DNA of 64,000 nucleotides from Gordionus sp. m RMFG-2023 (GCF_954871325.1 NC_088775.1:86901561-86965560), one strand, 5' to 3'. Shown: positions 23,486 to 36,700, numbered from the stretch's first letter. The notes: generated from the letters alone by a model not told the origin. A program made the numbers and translations.

Positions 23486-23778
23486 TATAAGAATTCTACG
23501 AATTCTCCGATTTGTGATATAATTTAAAATTGACCAAAAATATTTAATTTTTATCTTTATTTTTATTATAACATTTAAATTTTTAAAAAACTATCATATA
23601 ACAAAAAAACATAACAATATATACAAAAAATAATTTATCGTTATAAATCATTTTTTTTTTAACTTTTTTACCTTTTAAATTGATCTTTACTTTTACATTT
23701 AAATCGATTTTACTTTTACATAAAATATTTCATTATCACCTCGAGTGATTTTATTTAAATTATTTCCACAATATAACA
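23486..23778 (-). repeat. 5' LTR of the short LTR retrotransposon
   Basis: 293 bp direct repeat of 21,096-21,386, followed by the target duplication GGGAT at 23,779-23,783. Confidence 0.9.
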
Positions 23779-23783
23779 GGGAT

Positions 23784-25100
23784 ATAGCAAATATTTATAT
23801 TAATTTTACCACTTTATATTTTATTATGCCCTTTATGCAATTGATTCTATTATTTAATTCTATTATTTCACTAATAAGAAATTATTCCATTATTTATTTA
23901 TCTTATTGCACAACGGATATAACTGGTACAAATAAAGTTTGAAAAGTAATTAATAACGTGTCCAATTATTCACTATTGGCTATTTTTCGTGATAAAAATA
24001 ATAACATTAATAGTGTTATAATTACGAATCCTTAGTAAATTATTCAACTCAATAAATGCTATTTGGTTTTTGCATGAAAAAATTGAAATAATAGGATAAA
24101 TAGCGATGAAATCATAACTGTTATCAACTTACGATCCTAACAGGCGATTAAAAATCTAAATATGTTATGAGTGCATTGTCTTTAGGGACTAGATCTTGTG
24201 TCTTTGGTCTTGAGTGATGTAATATAGATAAAATACAAACTCCAACTTATCGCTATAATCTTCTAAAATACAATATTTTAACTTACACTTAATAGCGATT
24301 GGATCTTCTCTGAACCCACCTTTAATGCAATTAACTAAAGTAACATTAACTGTAAAATAATTATTAAATCTGTCGAGTTTACTCTTAAAAAAAATATATT
24401 TGGGACTATCTAAGCCTTTTGACTTTTATAACAATTATAAAGAAAAAAAGGGATTTAAATATAACACTTTTGAAAAAAATATTAAAAATTTTTTTGATAA
24501 GAAGGCTCAGATTTTCTTAAAAAATTTGGGAAAGGGGCTAAAAATAACAAGTAGAATTAGTGGGGGTGGGGTGAACTTTTTAACCCCCCCCCCGTTGTCC
24601 TCTCCCAATACATCCCTAATGTCATCACTTCTATCTAATTAATGATTTGGAACTAAAGGAAGGCACACTGCAGCGTATACCACACGAATTGCTAGCTTAT
24701 GCAAATTCAACTTTATTCTTTAAAAATTAATCTTAAGTATTCTCTATCAAAAGAAAAATCATTTTATTCCAATATTATGCAGAAACTATTCATAATAAAA
24801 AATTTTTTTTTGCATAATTATTCCGAGCCCATTTATCAAAATAATATAATTACTCATGTTTTTTGGGAACTTGTAGTCCCACCTCTGTTTTTATATAATA
24901 TTGTATTATTTTATTTTAAATTTGATATGTTAATTATAATATTTAAAAAAAAAATTAAAAAAAAAATAAAATTTTAATTTCTTGTGACAGTATGCAACAA
25001 TGAGAAGCTTATGTTTACACTAATTGATTTTATTCAAATTTTAAACCTTTTATTAAATACACGATAGCAACATTGTTGGTCCTGCAATAATTAACATTCC
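23784..25100. other. AT-rich spacer
   Basis: Contains a G-run and C-run patch at about 24,560-24,600 that resembles a transposon end. No gene is recognised. Confidence 0.4.
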
Positions 25101-25129
25101 AGACATTATTAATAATTTTAAACACATTA

Positions 25130-25440
25130 CAGATTTATCGCTTAACAGGTCAAATCCATAATTCTTTTCTTAACAATTCTATTATCAAAAATGTCTCTTT
25201 CAAATATTTTTTCATTAAGGAATTTACTATTCTTGGTTCTTCTATTGGTGGTGGCACTACAATAAGGGTCTTTTTAGACCAAACTAATTCTACTAAAAGA
25301 AATTTATCACTTTTAAATGAATTAATAGCTTATCAGGCGTTCTTATTATTTAAAAATTATTTAAAACATCGAAGATTATATTTTCTAAGAGATATAAGCC
25401 AATCTTCTCAAAGATCTAACGTTCAAGCATGAGTTGCAAA
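25130..25440 (+). mobile_element. LINE scrap (region after RT motif C)
   Basis: On the plus strand, FTILGSSIGG followed by LSLLNELIAYQAFLLFKNYL and LYFLRDISQSS resembles the LGAPVGG..LF..FF.. segment of the LINEs in this window. It is a diverged fragment with stops on both sides. Confidence 0.5.
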
Positions 25441-25579
25441 TCGGCAAAATATTTAAGACTATCGCTACTAAATATAAATTCCTGTTAAAATCCCAGAATT
25501 TGTTTCCCATTTCTCATCCCTCCTCATTTTTATAGCTTTTATCTCTTCAAAATTATTGTTGTATATTAGAAAAGTCGAT

Positions 25580-26230
25580 TTCGAACGAGAGCTTTATTTT
25601 TTGGATTATTTTCAATAAAAATTATTGTAAAATGTACAGCCGTTTCATACCCACTGGGTAAGCCTACACATAATTGATCAGGGCTGAGTATGTGTCAGGC
25701 TTTGTGTTAGATTCTTGAAGAAATTACTTTTGCTACCAATCAGCGATTATTTGAACCAATGGTGATGAGTCGGCTATCCTCATTGGGGGTTTTAAAGAGC
25801 TATGAGTTTGGCACCAAAGAGTAAGGAGGTAACGAAACTGGAGATGTCTCTGTTTAAGATTTTATTAAATAAGTTGCCAATTTTGTGAGAATTGAAGTAT
25901 ATTAACATATCAATGGGGTGATGATGTCCTGAAGGAAGATTGGTTGTATACCATCAAGTACGTGAGTGGGACGCGATTAAAAAAGGATTGCTTTCCTCAC
26001 TTTTTCCTATGTGAAATGAGGTACAATGCGAGTTGTGGAATTAATAAGTCGGGTGTTTGAGCATTGATATAGGTCTCTTCGAAAAAATTAGCAAGGGTAT
26101 CATTCTCGGAAATATGTTTAAGGACTCCTTTAATATTAAGACTGTCTATTATTTTCAAAAAGTATATTGAATAAAAATCTAATTGTTCCAATAAAAAAAA
26201 GGTATTGTTAAATATGTGACTTTCTAACAC
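25580..26230 (-). mobile_element. LINE scrap (N-terminal part of reverse transcriptase)
   Basis: On the minus strand, DSRLITIGS, LVAKVISSRI, ILSPDQLCVGLPSG and ETAVHF align in order with IPIAIGSTFRRLVAK, LLSPFQLGVGIPGG and EAVVHL of the LINE at 19,913-19,700. The 77-codon frame at 25,997-26,230 lies upstream in the same orientation and is probably the preceding part of the same protein. Several stops. It faces away from the scrap at 25,130-25,440. Confidence 0.65.
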
Positions 26231-26239
26231 GGGATACTG

Positions 26240-29200
26240 CTAACGGTACATACCCAGTCACATTATTGAGGAGCTTCGTCAAATTGTAAGTCAGATGGGC
26301 AACTCATTAGGACAGTTTTCCATACGACAATGCATTTCTGTTAAAGATGTTTTGTAATATCATTTTAAAAATAATGTTTAATTTAAAGTTAAAATTTTTG
26401 CAACTACATATACACCAACCAATGACATATATAATACCTAGACTGACTATTCATTCATTAAAAGTGTACATCAATGCAAATCAGCTGGAGATGCCATCTT
26501 TCTTTACACTAATCATTATTAAAATTTTAAATGGGAGCCTAATTTATTCCTATATCTGATGCAAACTTTATTAAAGAATTACCGGATCATCGAGATAATA
26601 AGGAAGCAAGTTACCAATTTAATAGTAGTTTTTAACAGGAGAATATTTACTATATGTGTTACCAAAATGGCGGGTCCAGCTGATTTGCTTTTAAAGACGC
26701 TTAAAAATGTATTTTAATTAATGAATCGTCAATCTAGGTATTATATATGTCATTGACACCAACTCACAGATTTCCATTAAAAGAACTATACATACACTTT
26801 AACCACTTATCCCCTAAAAACAGCTGACGATGATGATTATGAAAATTATTTAAATATTTGTATTATTTATTGTATTTATTCGTCTCTGATTTCATAATAT
26901 TGTTAACTAAAAATACTTTTATATTTAATATTTCGATGATGAAAGTTATGTATCGCTTTTTAAAAAAAATTAAAATTTATATGGAGCCTTTAGTTAATCT
27001 AGAACCTAATTCGAATGCCTCATCAGTGCGCATTTTAATGCTTGGAAGGGACTGAGTGGAGAAAAGTGAGTAAAAGATTGCATTCCTTTATGTAAGAGGC
27101 AGAATTAAGAAAAATTATCAGTCACGAATGACCGGAAATAATTAATTTAAAAAAAAATTAAATCCCAAAAATATATTTCGAATTTTAAATTAAATTTAGC
27201 AAATATTTTTTATACACTTTTTGCAGAATTTATTTAAACTTTATTTTTTTATTTGTTATATAGCATGCGGAGGGCGCCACATTTTAAAATTATTTATTCG
27301 TTACTTATCAAAAGTTTTGCTATATTTTTTTGAATATTTAAAATATATTGTAATTCCAGCGTATATCGAAAGTGAATGAGATAGGAGGGGAATACAGAAT
27401 ATTATCATTTCGTAAATTTGTCTGTTCTGTTAAATATCATTAAGCTAATAAAAGAATATCTCTTACACAGCCCTCTACCTCTATCTTTCGTAAAAGTGCT
27501 ATAACCAATAATTTGAAATAAAAATAGGCAAAAGTAAATTAAATTTTTAAAATAACCGCTATAATTTATAATTTTGCGGAAAAAGGGTATTTTTATATAA
27601 AAAAAAACCCAAATTATTTTTCTTAAAAATATAATATAAAAGCTTAAAATAAGTAGACTTAAAGACCTCTAATAAATTTATAAGGGAACACTTATTTAAT
27701 AAATAGTATTTTGTTCACCACTACCTCCCCATATTAAAATACTAGAAACTCCTATGCAGCGAATAATTTGTGCTATAATGTTTTCTTTCTTGGTTGGTTT
27801 AAAAATTTAAAGAACTGTTGGGTACAAAATTCAAGATAGTTGATTGAATAAATTAATTTCTTATTAATATCTTAACCGAGTTCGTATAATTTCAAATTAT
27901 TATAATAAGTTATTATTACATGAACCAAAATAGAATATGTCACCATTGGAACCTATCCTAACCCCGAGCAAAAGTGAGCTGTAGGCCCGAAAAGGGGAAG
28001 AGTTGGGCTAAGACTTCCATATAAAATATATATAATAAAAATTTCTACGATGCTCTTGAAGAAATTTTATCTGGCAACTTTGTTGGGTTAATATGTTCCA
28101 TTATTATTTTTACCTTCTAGAAACCGCTCCCCCCTTACCCCGCCATTTAATGGTGCTTAATCCTCTCTCTGGTTACTAAAAATTTTTGTTAACCCTCTCA
28201 TCCTACTACCCTCCAAAAAATTTAAATGAAGCTATTGCATTATAATCCGCTTCTGTTAGAAAGGCTCTGATTTTGTTAAAATTAGTCTAAAGCCATTACG
28301 CGCACTCTATTTAGTTAGGTCATCAAAACAAATACACGTATTTGATTGGTTTACTATTCGTATTCGTACGAATTATAAAATATAATATTCTTATTCGATA
28401 TGGTTAACTGTAAATTTATCGATTTTTAATAATTTCATTTTTAAAGTCATATATTCAATTTAAATAAGCCTAAAATGAGTGACGCGATGGTAGTTCACAG
28501 ATTTCAGAAGTATCACTGATTAAAAAGACACTAGACATAAAATATCCTCGGATAAATATCTAAATTTTAATAATTTTTCAATAAGAAAAGGCAAAAAATA
28601 TATTAGTTTCTTTCCATTCCATTCTTAACTAAAAGATTTTTACACAAAAATTCATAAAAATGTGCATGAAAAATTTTTGGACATGGTCGGGCCGAACTAT
28701 AACATAAAATATCAAGTAAGGCATAGCACATCTCTGATTTTTTTTATAAAATTGTAGGTCAGCCCCGGGCCTTGAAATTTTGGTTTATTTTTTTTTTTTG
28801 AATTTCAAGATTATATTTTGATTTTGATCATTATTATTAATATGAAAATAAATTACCATATTTCTTTCCATATTATAATAGCGATCATAGGTAAATTCGC
28901 AAAAAACAAACAATTTATTAAATGATATGATCTAATTTTAAATACACAATACAGATATCAAACGTAGAAATAAACGACGATAGAGAAGAGAGATATAAGA
29001 GCCCCTTATGCAAAATTGGAAAAAAAAATTAGGCATAGATATTTAATGAAGATTGGAAAAATCGTACTAAAATATTTAACCGACATTGAAGCAGACAGTA
29101 AGTATTTAAAAGTTTTACCAATTTTCGCGGTCAGCGTTAGCCGTAAAATTAGAGTTATAGTAGAAAGAAAGAGGGGAAGGGTTAATACTATTTAATGGGT

Positions 29201-30280
29201 AAACCAATGCCTAGTTTATGCATACGTTTACTTCGTCAAACAGGAAAACACTATTTCCCGAAGTTAGTGTTAAAATTAAATTGATCATTAAATAAGGGGC
29301 TGAATCATTATATAAAAAAATGGATAAATTTTGTTTAATACGCTAAGATTTATATAAGATTGTTTTAAATTTATCACCAAAAATATTTAAACAAGTGAAG
29401 AATAATAATTCAATATTAAAAAAATCTCCTATATAATCATTAAAAAAAAATTAAATTGGGATATTTTTGTCCGGTATCTTTTTGTCCGAGGTTATTTTTT
29501 TTTTACATGCGTTTTTTTTCAATGTCTATTGACGGAAGGTATTTTTGTCCACCGTTTTTTTGTTCTAGGATGTTTTTGTCCAGTGTTTTGTCCCAGGGTT
29601 TTTTGTCCCAGTCAGATATTTATGTCCGAATCAGGACATTTATGTCCAAGATTCGACTCCAACTCATATGTTTTTAAAATATCTGAATCTAAATTTGGGT
29701 ATAAATAAAAAATATATCACCTATTTTTTGAGTACAAACGTTTATTTTTTCTATTGAGTATGTCTAAATTAAAAATTGACTTTATAAGCACGTCCTAATG
29801 GTCACATTGGGTTCATACACTTTCCCTTTATTTAATATAATAATATATATGTATATAAAAATTTTAAAAGTTTTTTTTTCTTCTCTAAATATCGGTTTGT
29901 TATAATATCGATCATGGGTACAAATAAAAAATGTTGGATCAGGTGAAAGAAACAAAAGAAGAAAAAAAAATTGGCACAACACTATTTTATTTTTTAGATA
30001 TTATGTGTTAGTTATATGGTTATATTTTATATATACTTGAAAAAAACTTCTATTTTCTGTTTTTATATACCTTGTTTATCGAAAATTGCAACAGTTGATT
30101 CAACATACCCTATTTTATCGAAGGCCATGAAAGCCCTATATATGTGTATAATAAAATATAGAGAGAGAAAGATATAACATAAAATATTTACATTTTTATA
30201 TTTTTTGGTTAAAAAAAAAATTATTTTCTTTTTTAAAAAAAGATAAAATAAGATAGAGTATCTTTTAAAAAAAATATATA
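26240..30280. other. Long AT-rich spacer
   Basis: No gene recognised over 4 kb. GC-rich GGGCCG words at 28,685-28,780 look like another decayed MITE core. The stretch 29,440-29,660 is described separately. Confidence 0.4.
29440..29665 (+). repeat. Degenerate TTTTTGTCC repeat patch
   Basis: About ten copies of a (T)3-7GTCC word at irregular 10-30 bp spacing, with variants TATGTCC towards the right end. It looks like the subterminal repeat zone of a DNA transposon. Boundaries and class are unknown. Confidence 0.55.
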
Positions 30281-33200
30281 ATGATTTCACTTTATCTTAC
30301 TTTGGCTGCTACATATTGCGTCTTGGGCTATGGTATAATATATTTATTATCATTATTATATTTTATATCATCAAAATTTTTTTACTAATTAATAGTTTCT
30401 CTTACTGTTAAAAATCGAATAAAAGTTTTAAGTTGGACAAATATTATAAAAAATTTTCTTTTATTCCTAAGGTTACAAAGATATATTATATCAAAGTTAA
30501 TTTATAAAATTTTTTAAGGAAAAGTCCAACATCTTCCTAACTGTTTTTCTATTTTTGGAGGAACATTTCTTGTAGTTTTTCATTCTCTTGATCCCGAATA
30601 TACCACTATTATTATTATGGCTAGAAATCAAATATATCTATTCTACAAATTTTAATAATAATCAATTAAAAATTATTAATATAAAAGTAAAATTTGTTCA
30701 AAAGCCAATGGCAAGATTTTCTACAAATCATAGAGAAAGTATTCTGCAAATGCAAATTTTTAAATTTTTAAAAAATTGCCTTTAAATAAATTATTTAATT
30801 TGCTAACATATTGTAAACTTTATTGTAATCATAAAATCCTGATTATTAGACTTTTGACTATTTGGGGACAAAATTTATTATTTATAAATATAATTAAGTT
30901 TATTTAAATTTTTATTTTAAAATATTTATATTAATTAAAGATATAAAAAAAAAGTTAAATATCCTATATAATTATTAAATTCATAAAACAAAAATAACTA
31001 TCACGATTAAGTGTCGGCTAAAGTTATTGTCGGCTACATACCATCCTGGAGCCAACAGAATTTAGATATATCAAATATAAATGGTAATTTGATCACTCAT
31101 CTACTTTATGCCGTGCCAATAGGAGCAGATGGAAAAATTAGAGTTGATTCCCCAGGTATGTTCCAACGAAAAAAAAATATTTGATATTTTTTAAAAACGT
31201 AAAGGAATCTATATTTACATATTAATATTAATTTGATAAACATATTCGCAGCTGTATAACTCTAAGAGAGGGGGATTATGCATCTACTTTAAAATGGAAA
31301 GGGATATAAAAAAAAATAGCTTTACAATGATTATGCTTAATTTAACACTCTTTATAGCATCGGATACATCCAATTAGAAAGAATTTTCCAGTTGATTTTG
31401 CTTCGCTTTGTAAATAATTTTCCTCTTTGGATCGTTTTTAAATTAGTTAGACCTCTCTGACCTCTCTGACCCCAATATATTTTTTTATTTAGGTTAGTAA
31501 ACTCTTTGTATTTTTTTTCTAAAGTAAAAACAGCTGATATATAAAATTTTTTTGATTAAATCAGGAATAGGCCGTATTTACTATCAATTTAAAAATTGTA
31601 TAAATATTTTTTTTTCCTTTTTCTTCACTATAATTAGCGGATTTCCAAAAATTAAAAAATTTAACGATAAAATATCCTAACTTAAAAATTCTACCAAGTA
31701 TTGGAGGTGCAACCTGGCGATGGATGTTCGAGTAAATACTTAAAAATTATACAGAAAAAAATAAAACACTTATATACTATCCCTTTTCATTCCAGTCAAC
31801 TTAGTACAGATGCTTTGATTCAAACGTTTGCTACTAGCTGCAAAACTGTAATTTAACAATATGGGTTGCATGGGATCGATATTGATTGGGAATATCCCTA
31901 CGCTAGCGAAAAGGCAAAATATGGAAAACTGTTGCAAGTAAGTTTCTTAGCTAAAATTATGGATATTTTTTTCTACATCTCTAGACTCTTCTAATGTATT
32001 CTTGTATTATATTTTTTCTAATTTATGGCTAGAACTATATTTTTATAGTTTAAATAAAGCCCCTGGTCTATGATCCCTATCAATTCCCGTGAAAAAAAAA
32101 ATAAAGACAATTTTAGAAGAGAACTGAAAACATTGGCTATGAATCAGGGCGGTTGGCACATATCAAGAGCCCATATGTTTTTTAATATATGAAAATGATT
32201 CAAAACTAAATCAATATCTGTAAAATATAGGTTTTGCGACAAACTCTAGGATCGAATTTATTAATTATGTCAGCCGTTCCAGCTGGTGTTCAAAATTTTG
32301 TTGGATTCGATGAAGTCGCTATGAATAAGTGAATATTCCACATGATTTTTTTTATGCAACTAGAATATGGGTAGTAGAAATTGAGAATCGTGATTTTAAA
32401 TCATATCAAACTCTTAAAATAAATTATGAATCTGTATATTTAATCTGAGATAAACTTTTTAATTTATTTTCTTCTTCTTAGAAATTATGAATATTGCAAA
32501 AAAATATAAAGTTATCTAGACTATGTATTGTTGATGACATATGACTTCCATGGAGCTGGGTGGGAGAGTAACACTGGACACAACGCACCTTTATTTGGAC
32601 AACCACCTTATACAACGGTAATCTATAATTTGTCAAAGTAATTTATTAAATTGTCTCTAACATTTTAAAACCATAAAAATTAAATTGAAATAATATTTTA
32701 GAAGGGATGCGCGGACGAATGGATAAATAAGGGTCTCAGAAGTGACAAAATTGTAATTGGGTTAGCATTTTATGGTCGTACATGGCGATTACAAAGTTCC
32801 GCTAATTATAGCGTTGGCGCGCCATCTGTAGGTGTTGGATCTGGTGATGGATTTTTGGCCTTGAATGATGTTAATTGATAAAATATTTACCTACTTCAAT
32901 TTCCCACATTATTTTTTTATCATTATAAAAATAAGATAAGTAACTCAAATTGGAATGAATATTGGGATGACTCTGCAAAAGTTCCTTACGCAGTTATAGG
33001 TACAGATTGGCTGAGTTACGACAACGAAAGAAGTCTGGAGGCTAAGGTTTTAATAAATTTGACGGAGGAAAAAAAATTTATATGTTTGCAAAATTATAAC
33101 CTTGCCCATCGTATTTAATTAAACCCATCTTAAAATAAGATTCAATGGGCATGCCAAAATAATTATCAAGGGGTGATGATTTGGGAGTTATCTCAAGAAA

Positions 33201-33758
33201 AGACTCAATCCCTTATTAGTTTCGTCCAAAATAAGTTAAATTATTATTGCGGGGGTGGTAGCACCAATCCACCTGTTACAAATCCACCTGTTACAAATCC
33301 ACCTGTTACAAATCCACCTGTTACAAATCCACCTGTTACAAATCCTCCTGTTACAACCGCGCATACTACGCAGCATGCTAACCCTCCAGTAACAACCGGT
33401 GGTAATAATGGTTGCATCTCGAATACTAGTCAGATTTGTAATGGTAGAACAGGGTTTGCCAGTTATCCACCGGATTGCAAGTATTTAAAAAATAACCTTT
33501 TTAAAGGTTTTATAAAGATTATTTATTTTTTTTAATTTGTCGTCAGGAGTAATTATTCGCTTCGGAAATAAAAATGTGTGAAAAATAATTTTAAAATTAT
33601 ATTTGATGTTTAAAAAAAAAATTATGTCTTATGATAGTAAGTACGTGGATTGTAGAGTAGGGAATTATCCTCTCATGACTTGCTCATCTGGTTTAGTATT
33701 TAACGAAGCTGGTCAATACTGTGATTGGACTTATAACGTTAACTGTTCTCCATGTTAG
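30281..33758 (+). CDS. Secreted GH18 chitinase with CBM14, ten exons, one in-frame TAA
   Basis: Predicted exons: 30,281-30,332; 31,012-31,155; 31,638-31,731; 31,796-31,937; 32,231-32,328; 32,512-32,617; 32,702-32,869; 32,936-33,046; 33,140-33,480; 33,638-33,758. Every junction is in phase and the total is 1,377 bp (458 residues plus stop). Order: signal peptide MISLYLTLAATYCVLGY; barrel start VIVGYIPSWSQ; LKILPSIGG; catalytic HGIDIDWEYP (Asp, Asp and Glu kept; the usual first Asp is His); LLMTYDFHG; VIGLAFYGRTW; KVPYAVIGTDWLSYDNE; GVMIWELS; a Thr/Pro linker; an eight-Cys CBM14-like domain ending CDWTYNVNCSPC. Known role of the family: cleavage of beta-1,4 N-acetylglucosamine chains outside the cell. 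Odd: TAA at 31,854-31,856 (codon 117), and weak GTTAAT and GTTTTA donors for introns 7 and 8. It could be a very recent pseudogene. Confidence 0.8.
33266..33355 (+). repeat. 15-bp in-frame tandem repeat (NPPVT linker)
   Basis: Six consecutive 15-bp units, five AATCCACCTGTTACA and a last AATCCTCCTGTTACA, encoding NPPVT six times, with a diverged seventh unit (NPPVT from AACCCTCCAGTAACA) after a short gap. It is the linker between the chitinase barrel and the chitin-binding domain, where Thr/Pro-rich, probably O-glycosylated spacers are usual. Confidence 0.95.
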
Positions 33759-36700
33759 AAGACCTCGCACATTAACTTATTCTTTAAATACATTTATTTT
33801 ATATGCTATGGTAAAATTGGGCTTTTATTGGGTATTAGTATTTAAAAATATATATCATGAAAAATGTTCAAATCCTTATCTATATTATAATTGGGGTATT
33901 AAAAAATTTGTTTCAATTTTATTTTTTGGGTTAAATAATTATATCATAATGATGTTTAAATCTATATCTATATTATAATAAAATAAATTTGACTTTGATT
34001 GTTATTATTTATTGGGTTAAAGATTAATAATCATTTTAATAATATATTATATATTTTAACATTTAAATTTAATAAAAGATTTTGGGTTATGAATATCTAC
34101 ACTATGCATATCGGTCTCGAAAAGGGAACGCTCTAGCTTTCATATTCTTTCTATAGTTATCCCCAATCCTGTGGGGAAGAACCGCCCCGTGGAAACTTAA
34201 CTCTTAATCAGAATTTTATATCTCAGCTTATTTTTTTACTCGTCATTCCCAGAATGTTGTAACCATTTGTCCACTCGGCGACACTAACCACTTCTACGAA
34301 TGTCTAGTATATTATACCATTTATCGACATCTTTTAATCTGCTTTAGATTATTTCCTAAAATGAACCATAACACAATAAGCAATTAATAAAATCTCTACC
34401 TATGATATCAAGTAACAACGCTGGTTGAGGTTTCAAACAATGATGCAAAATAATTATACAGTTAAGCCACAAGTTAATTAATATCTTACCTAATTCGACT
34501 AATCAAATAAAATGTTTATATGGTATTTGTAATTATAATGATGAATTAACAACCTGTCTTGGTTAACATTTTAAATACCTGATAAATCATTTCCTAGGCT
34601 AGATTATATATATGCGGTGTATCATTCATTAAGGAGAATCTAAGTGTCTATCTGTTAACATGAGGGTGTAACTAAGTGAGAGATTTAAATTAATTTTATA
34701 AAATCAAAAATAGAGCAAAAATATTTATGCCGAATTATAAAGTTTTATTTAATTTTTTAATAGTTTTTTTAATTTTGGTTCAATTATTTCTTTATTTGGG
34801 CTGTGTCAAATGATAAAATTATAAATAAATTAAGTTTTGAAGAAAAAAATAACATAAGCTATTTCTAATGCAAAAATAAAATAGTGTTTTAAATCATTTT
34901 TGGTCATATACAAAAATTGATTTTTTTAAAATAAATAATACAAATTAATAAATATGAATAAAAATTTATCTAAAATTTATTTATTTGGATAATATTTACG
35001 AAAAACTCGCAAGTAATAATTAATGGTGGCATTGTTATATTTGTATTTTATTTTCGTTTTTGTCCGTTTTTTTTAGTTTTTTGGAAAGGTTTTTTTTGTT
35101 GTTTTTTTCATTTTTTATTTTAATTTTTACAAAACTTTTAAAAAATAATGGAAGACTCCAGAAATGTTTTATAATTCTATAAATTTGTGAAAATTTAAAT
35201 TTTGATAAACAAAAAAAAATTTTTTTAATGGAATCTTAACCACTTGAACTAAAAATGAATTTTTTTGATTGCCCCCTGAAAGATTTCTATTATAATTCTA
35301 TTAAGTAAAATATAGATATAATTTTATTATTTAAAAATTAATAAGACTATCTAAATATTTATTAAATGAATACTATTTTAAATATTAGATTAAATTAATA
35401 CATATAAATTATATTTACACTATGTCAGCTAGCAATCAAATTTTATGTTAAAAATAGAATATCAATATAACTCACTAAATATTAATTTAGCATTAACAGT
35501 TGAAGCTTAATTAACTATTATTATTTAAATTATTTTATAACCCTAATTAAATAAATATAATCATTTATTAATTGAAAAATAAAAAATTTAATATTGTAAT
35601 TAGCAGAGTTCAAAATGACTAATCAACTTTATATTTATTTTTAAATTTTATTATCATACCTATTCCTAAAAATATTTTCAAGGTCCAAATAAGTATAATA
35701 AAAAGTAAGTAAGTAGAGATATAGTTTATAATCCTATATTATATACAGTTAGATAAAATGCCACTTTTATAGCCGTATTTGACAGTTATAATATATTACA
35801 GCCAATATTATAATTGATTACTAATAAATGCTTTTGATAATAAATATAGTAACAATTTGCTTTCAAGTATTTAACGCCATCTATTTAGTTATAAATAATT
35901 TTAAAAACTATACATTTTATTATTCATCCTACAATAGATGTAATAAATTTGATATCTTTTCTTTTCTTTTTTACGTTAGGAAAGCTATTTTTTCTTTTTC
36001 AAAAAACAGTTTTGAGTTAAAATTTTAAAACAAATATATTTTTGATATTTTTACAAACTACTTATATTTTAAGATATAATATACCAATATCAACTAGAGG
36101 GTGGTGCGACAATATATAAAATCTTAATTGTTTCATCATATCATTCTGATCCTTATTTTATAGTCCAAAATGTTTCATTTCTGATATGGCATCCTTGCCG
36201 TGTAAATAACTCAAGGCTTCAATATATTTGCACAATTATTTCTTCCAAAGATTTTTGGTGTTTTTATTTTATCAATTTATCCAAAATATTAAATTCTGTT
36301 ACTAGTTTACATTGTGAGTGTCATGCCTATTACTGCAAATTAACCAGCATCTATTATTTGTGTTGCTATGTAATTTAAGATTAATATTACAACGGCTGAG
36401 AGCATATTATTGCATATTTTAAATAAACTATAATGGTCAACTGTGTAGTCGTTTATATATTATATATCATTTAAAATGGATGATAATCTTTTAGAAATTT
36501 AATCTCTCACAATAATACTCTCTTATTTATCTAGCTACCATCATGTCATCTAAAAGGAAGCTCTAACTACTTAATAGTTTTATGATTTGGATTGGTCGTT
36601 TATACTCTCTTCTTCAAGAATTGTTGATTTGGTTTAGGCCTATAAATTTTTTCTAATTAGTCCATTCTATAAATGTGTAAAATGGTAACAGAGAGTTATA

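Larger units (their letters stand above)
21096..23778 (-). mobile_element. Short LTR retrotransposon with near-identical LTRs
   Basis: Fossil. Two direct repeats, 21,096-21,386 and 23,486-23,778, enclose about 2.1 kb and are flanked by GGGAT (21,091-21,095 and 23,779-23,783), a 5-bp target duplication. Orientation is minus: the 5' LTR starts TGTTATATTG at 23,778, followed internally by a likely primer binding site starting TGGTGGCAGAGA (complement of a tRNA 3' end in CTGCCACCA) next to 23,486, and a purine-rich tract next to the 3' LTR near 21,387-21,410. The interior carries an Asn/Tyr/Arg-rich Gag-like region and a retropepsin-like domain. No reverse transcriptase is seen, so it looks like an internally shortened, non-autonomous copy. 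LTR similarity implies recent insertion. Confidence 0.88.

Noticed and set aside
30588-30785. 65-codon plus-strand frame between chitinase exons 1 and 2
   Set aside because: It lies in intron 1, exon phases fit without it, and neither sister copy has it.
13367-33758. Reassigned stop codons (TAA/TAG read as Gln), because chitinase copies have in-frame TAA and TAG
   Set aside because: The copies also carry TGA, frameshifts and lost splice sites, other stops end frames normally (TAG after CSPC and CVPC), and the Gln codons at matching sites in paralogues are ordinary CAG/CAA. Decay explains it better.
34085-34330. GC-richer patch considered as a structured RNA or coding exon
   Set aside because: No consistent stem pairs and no open frame with motifs.
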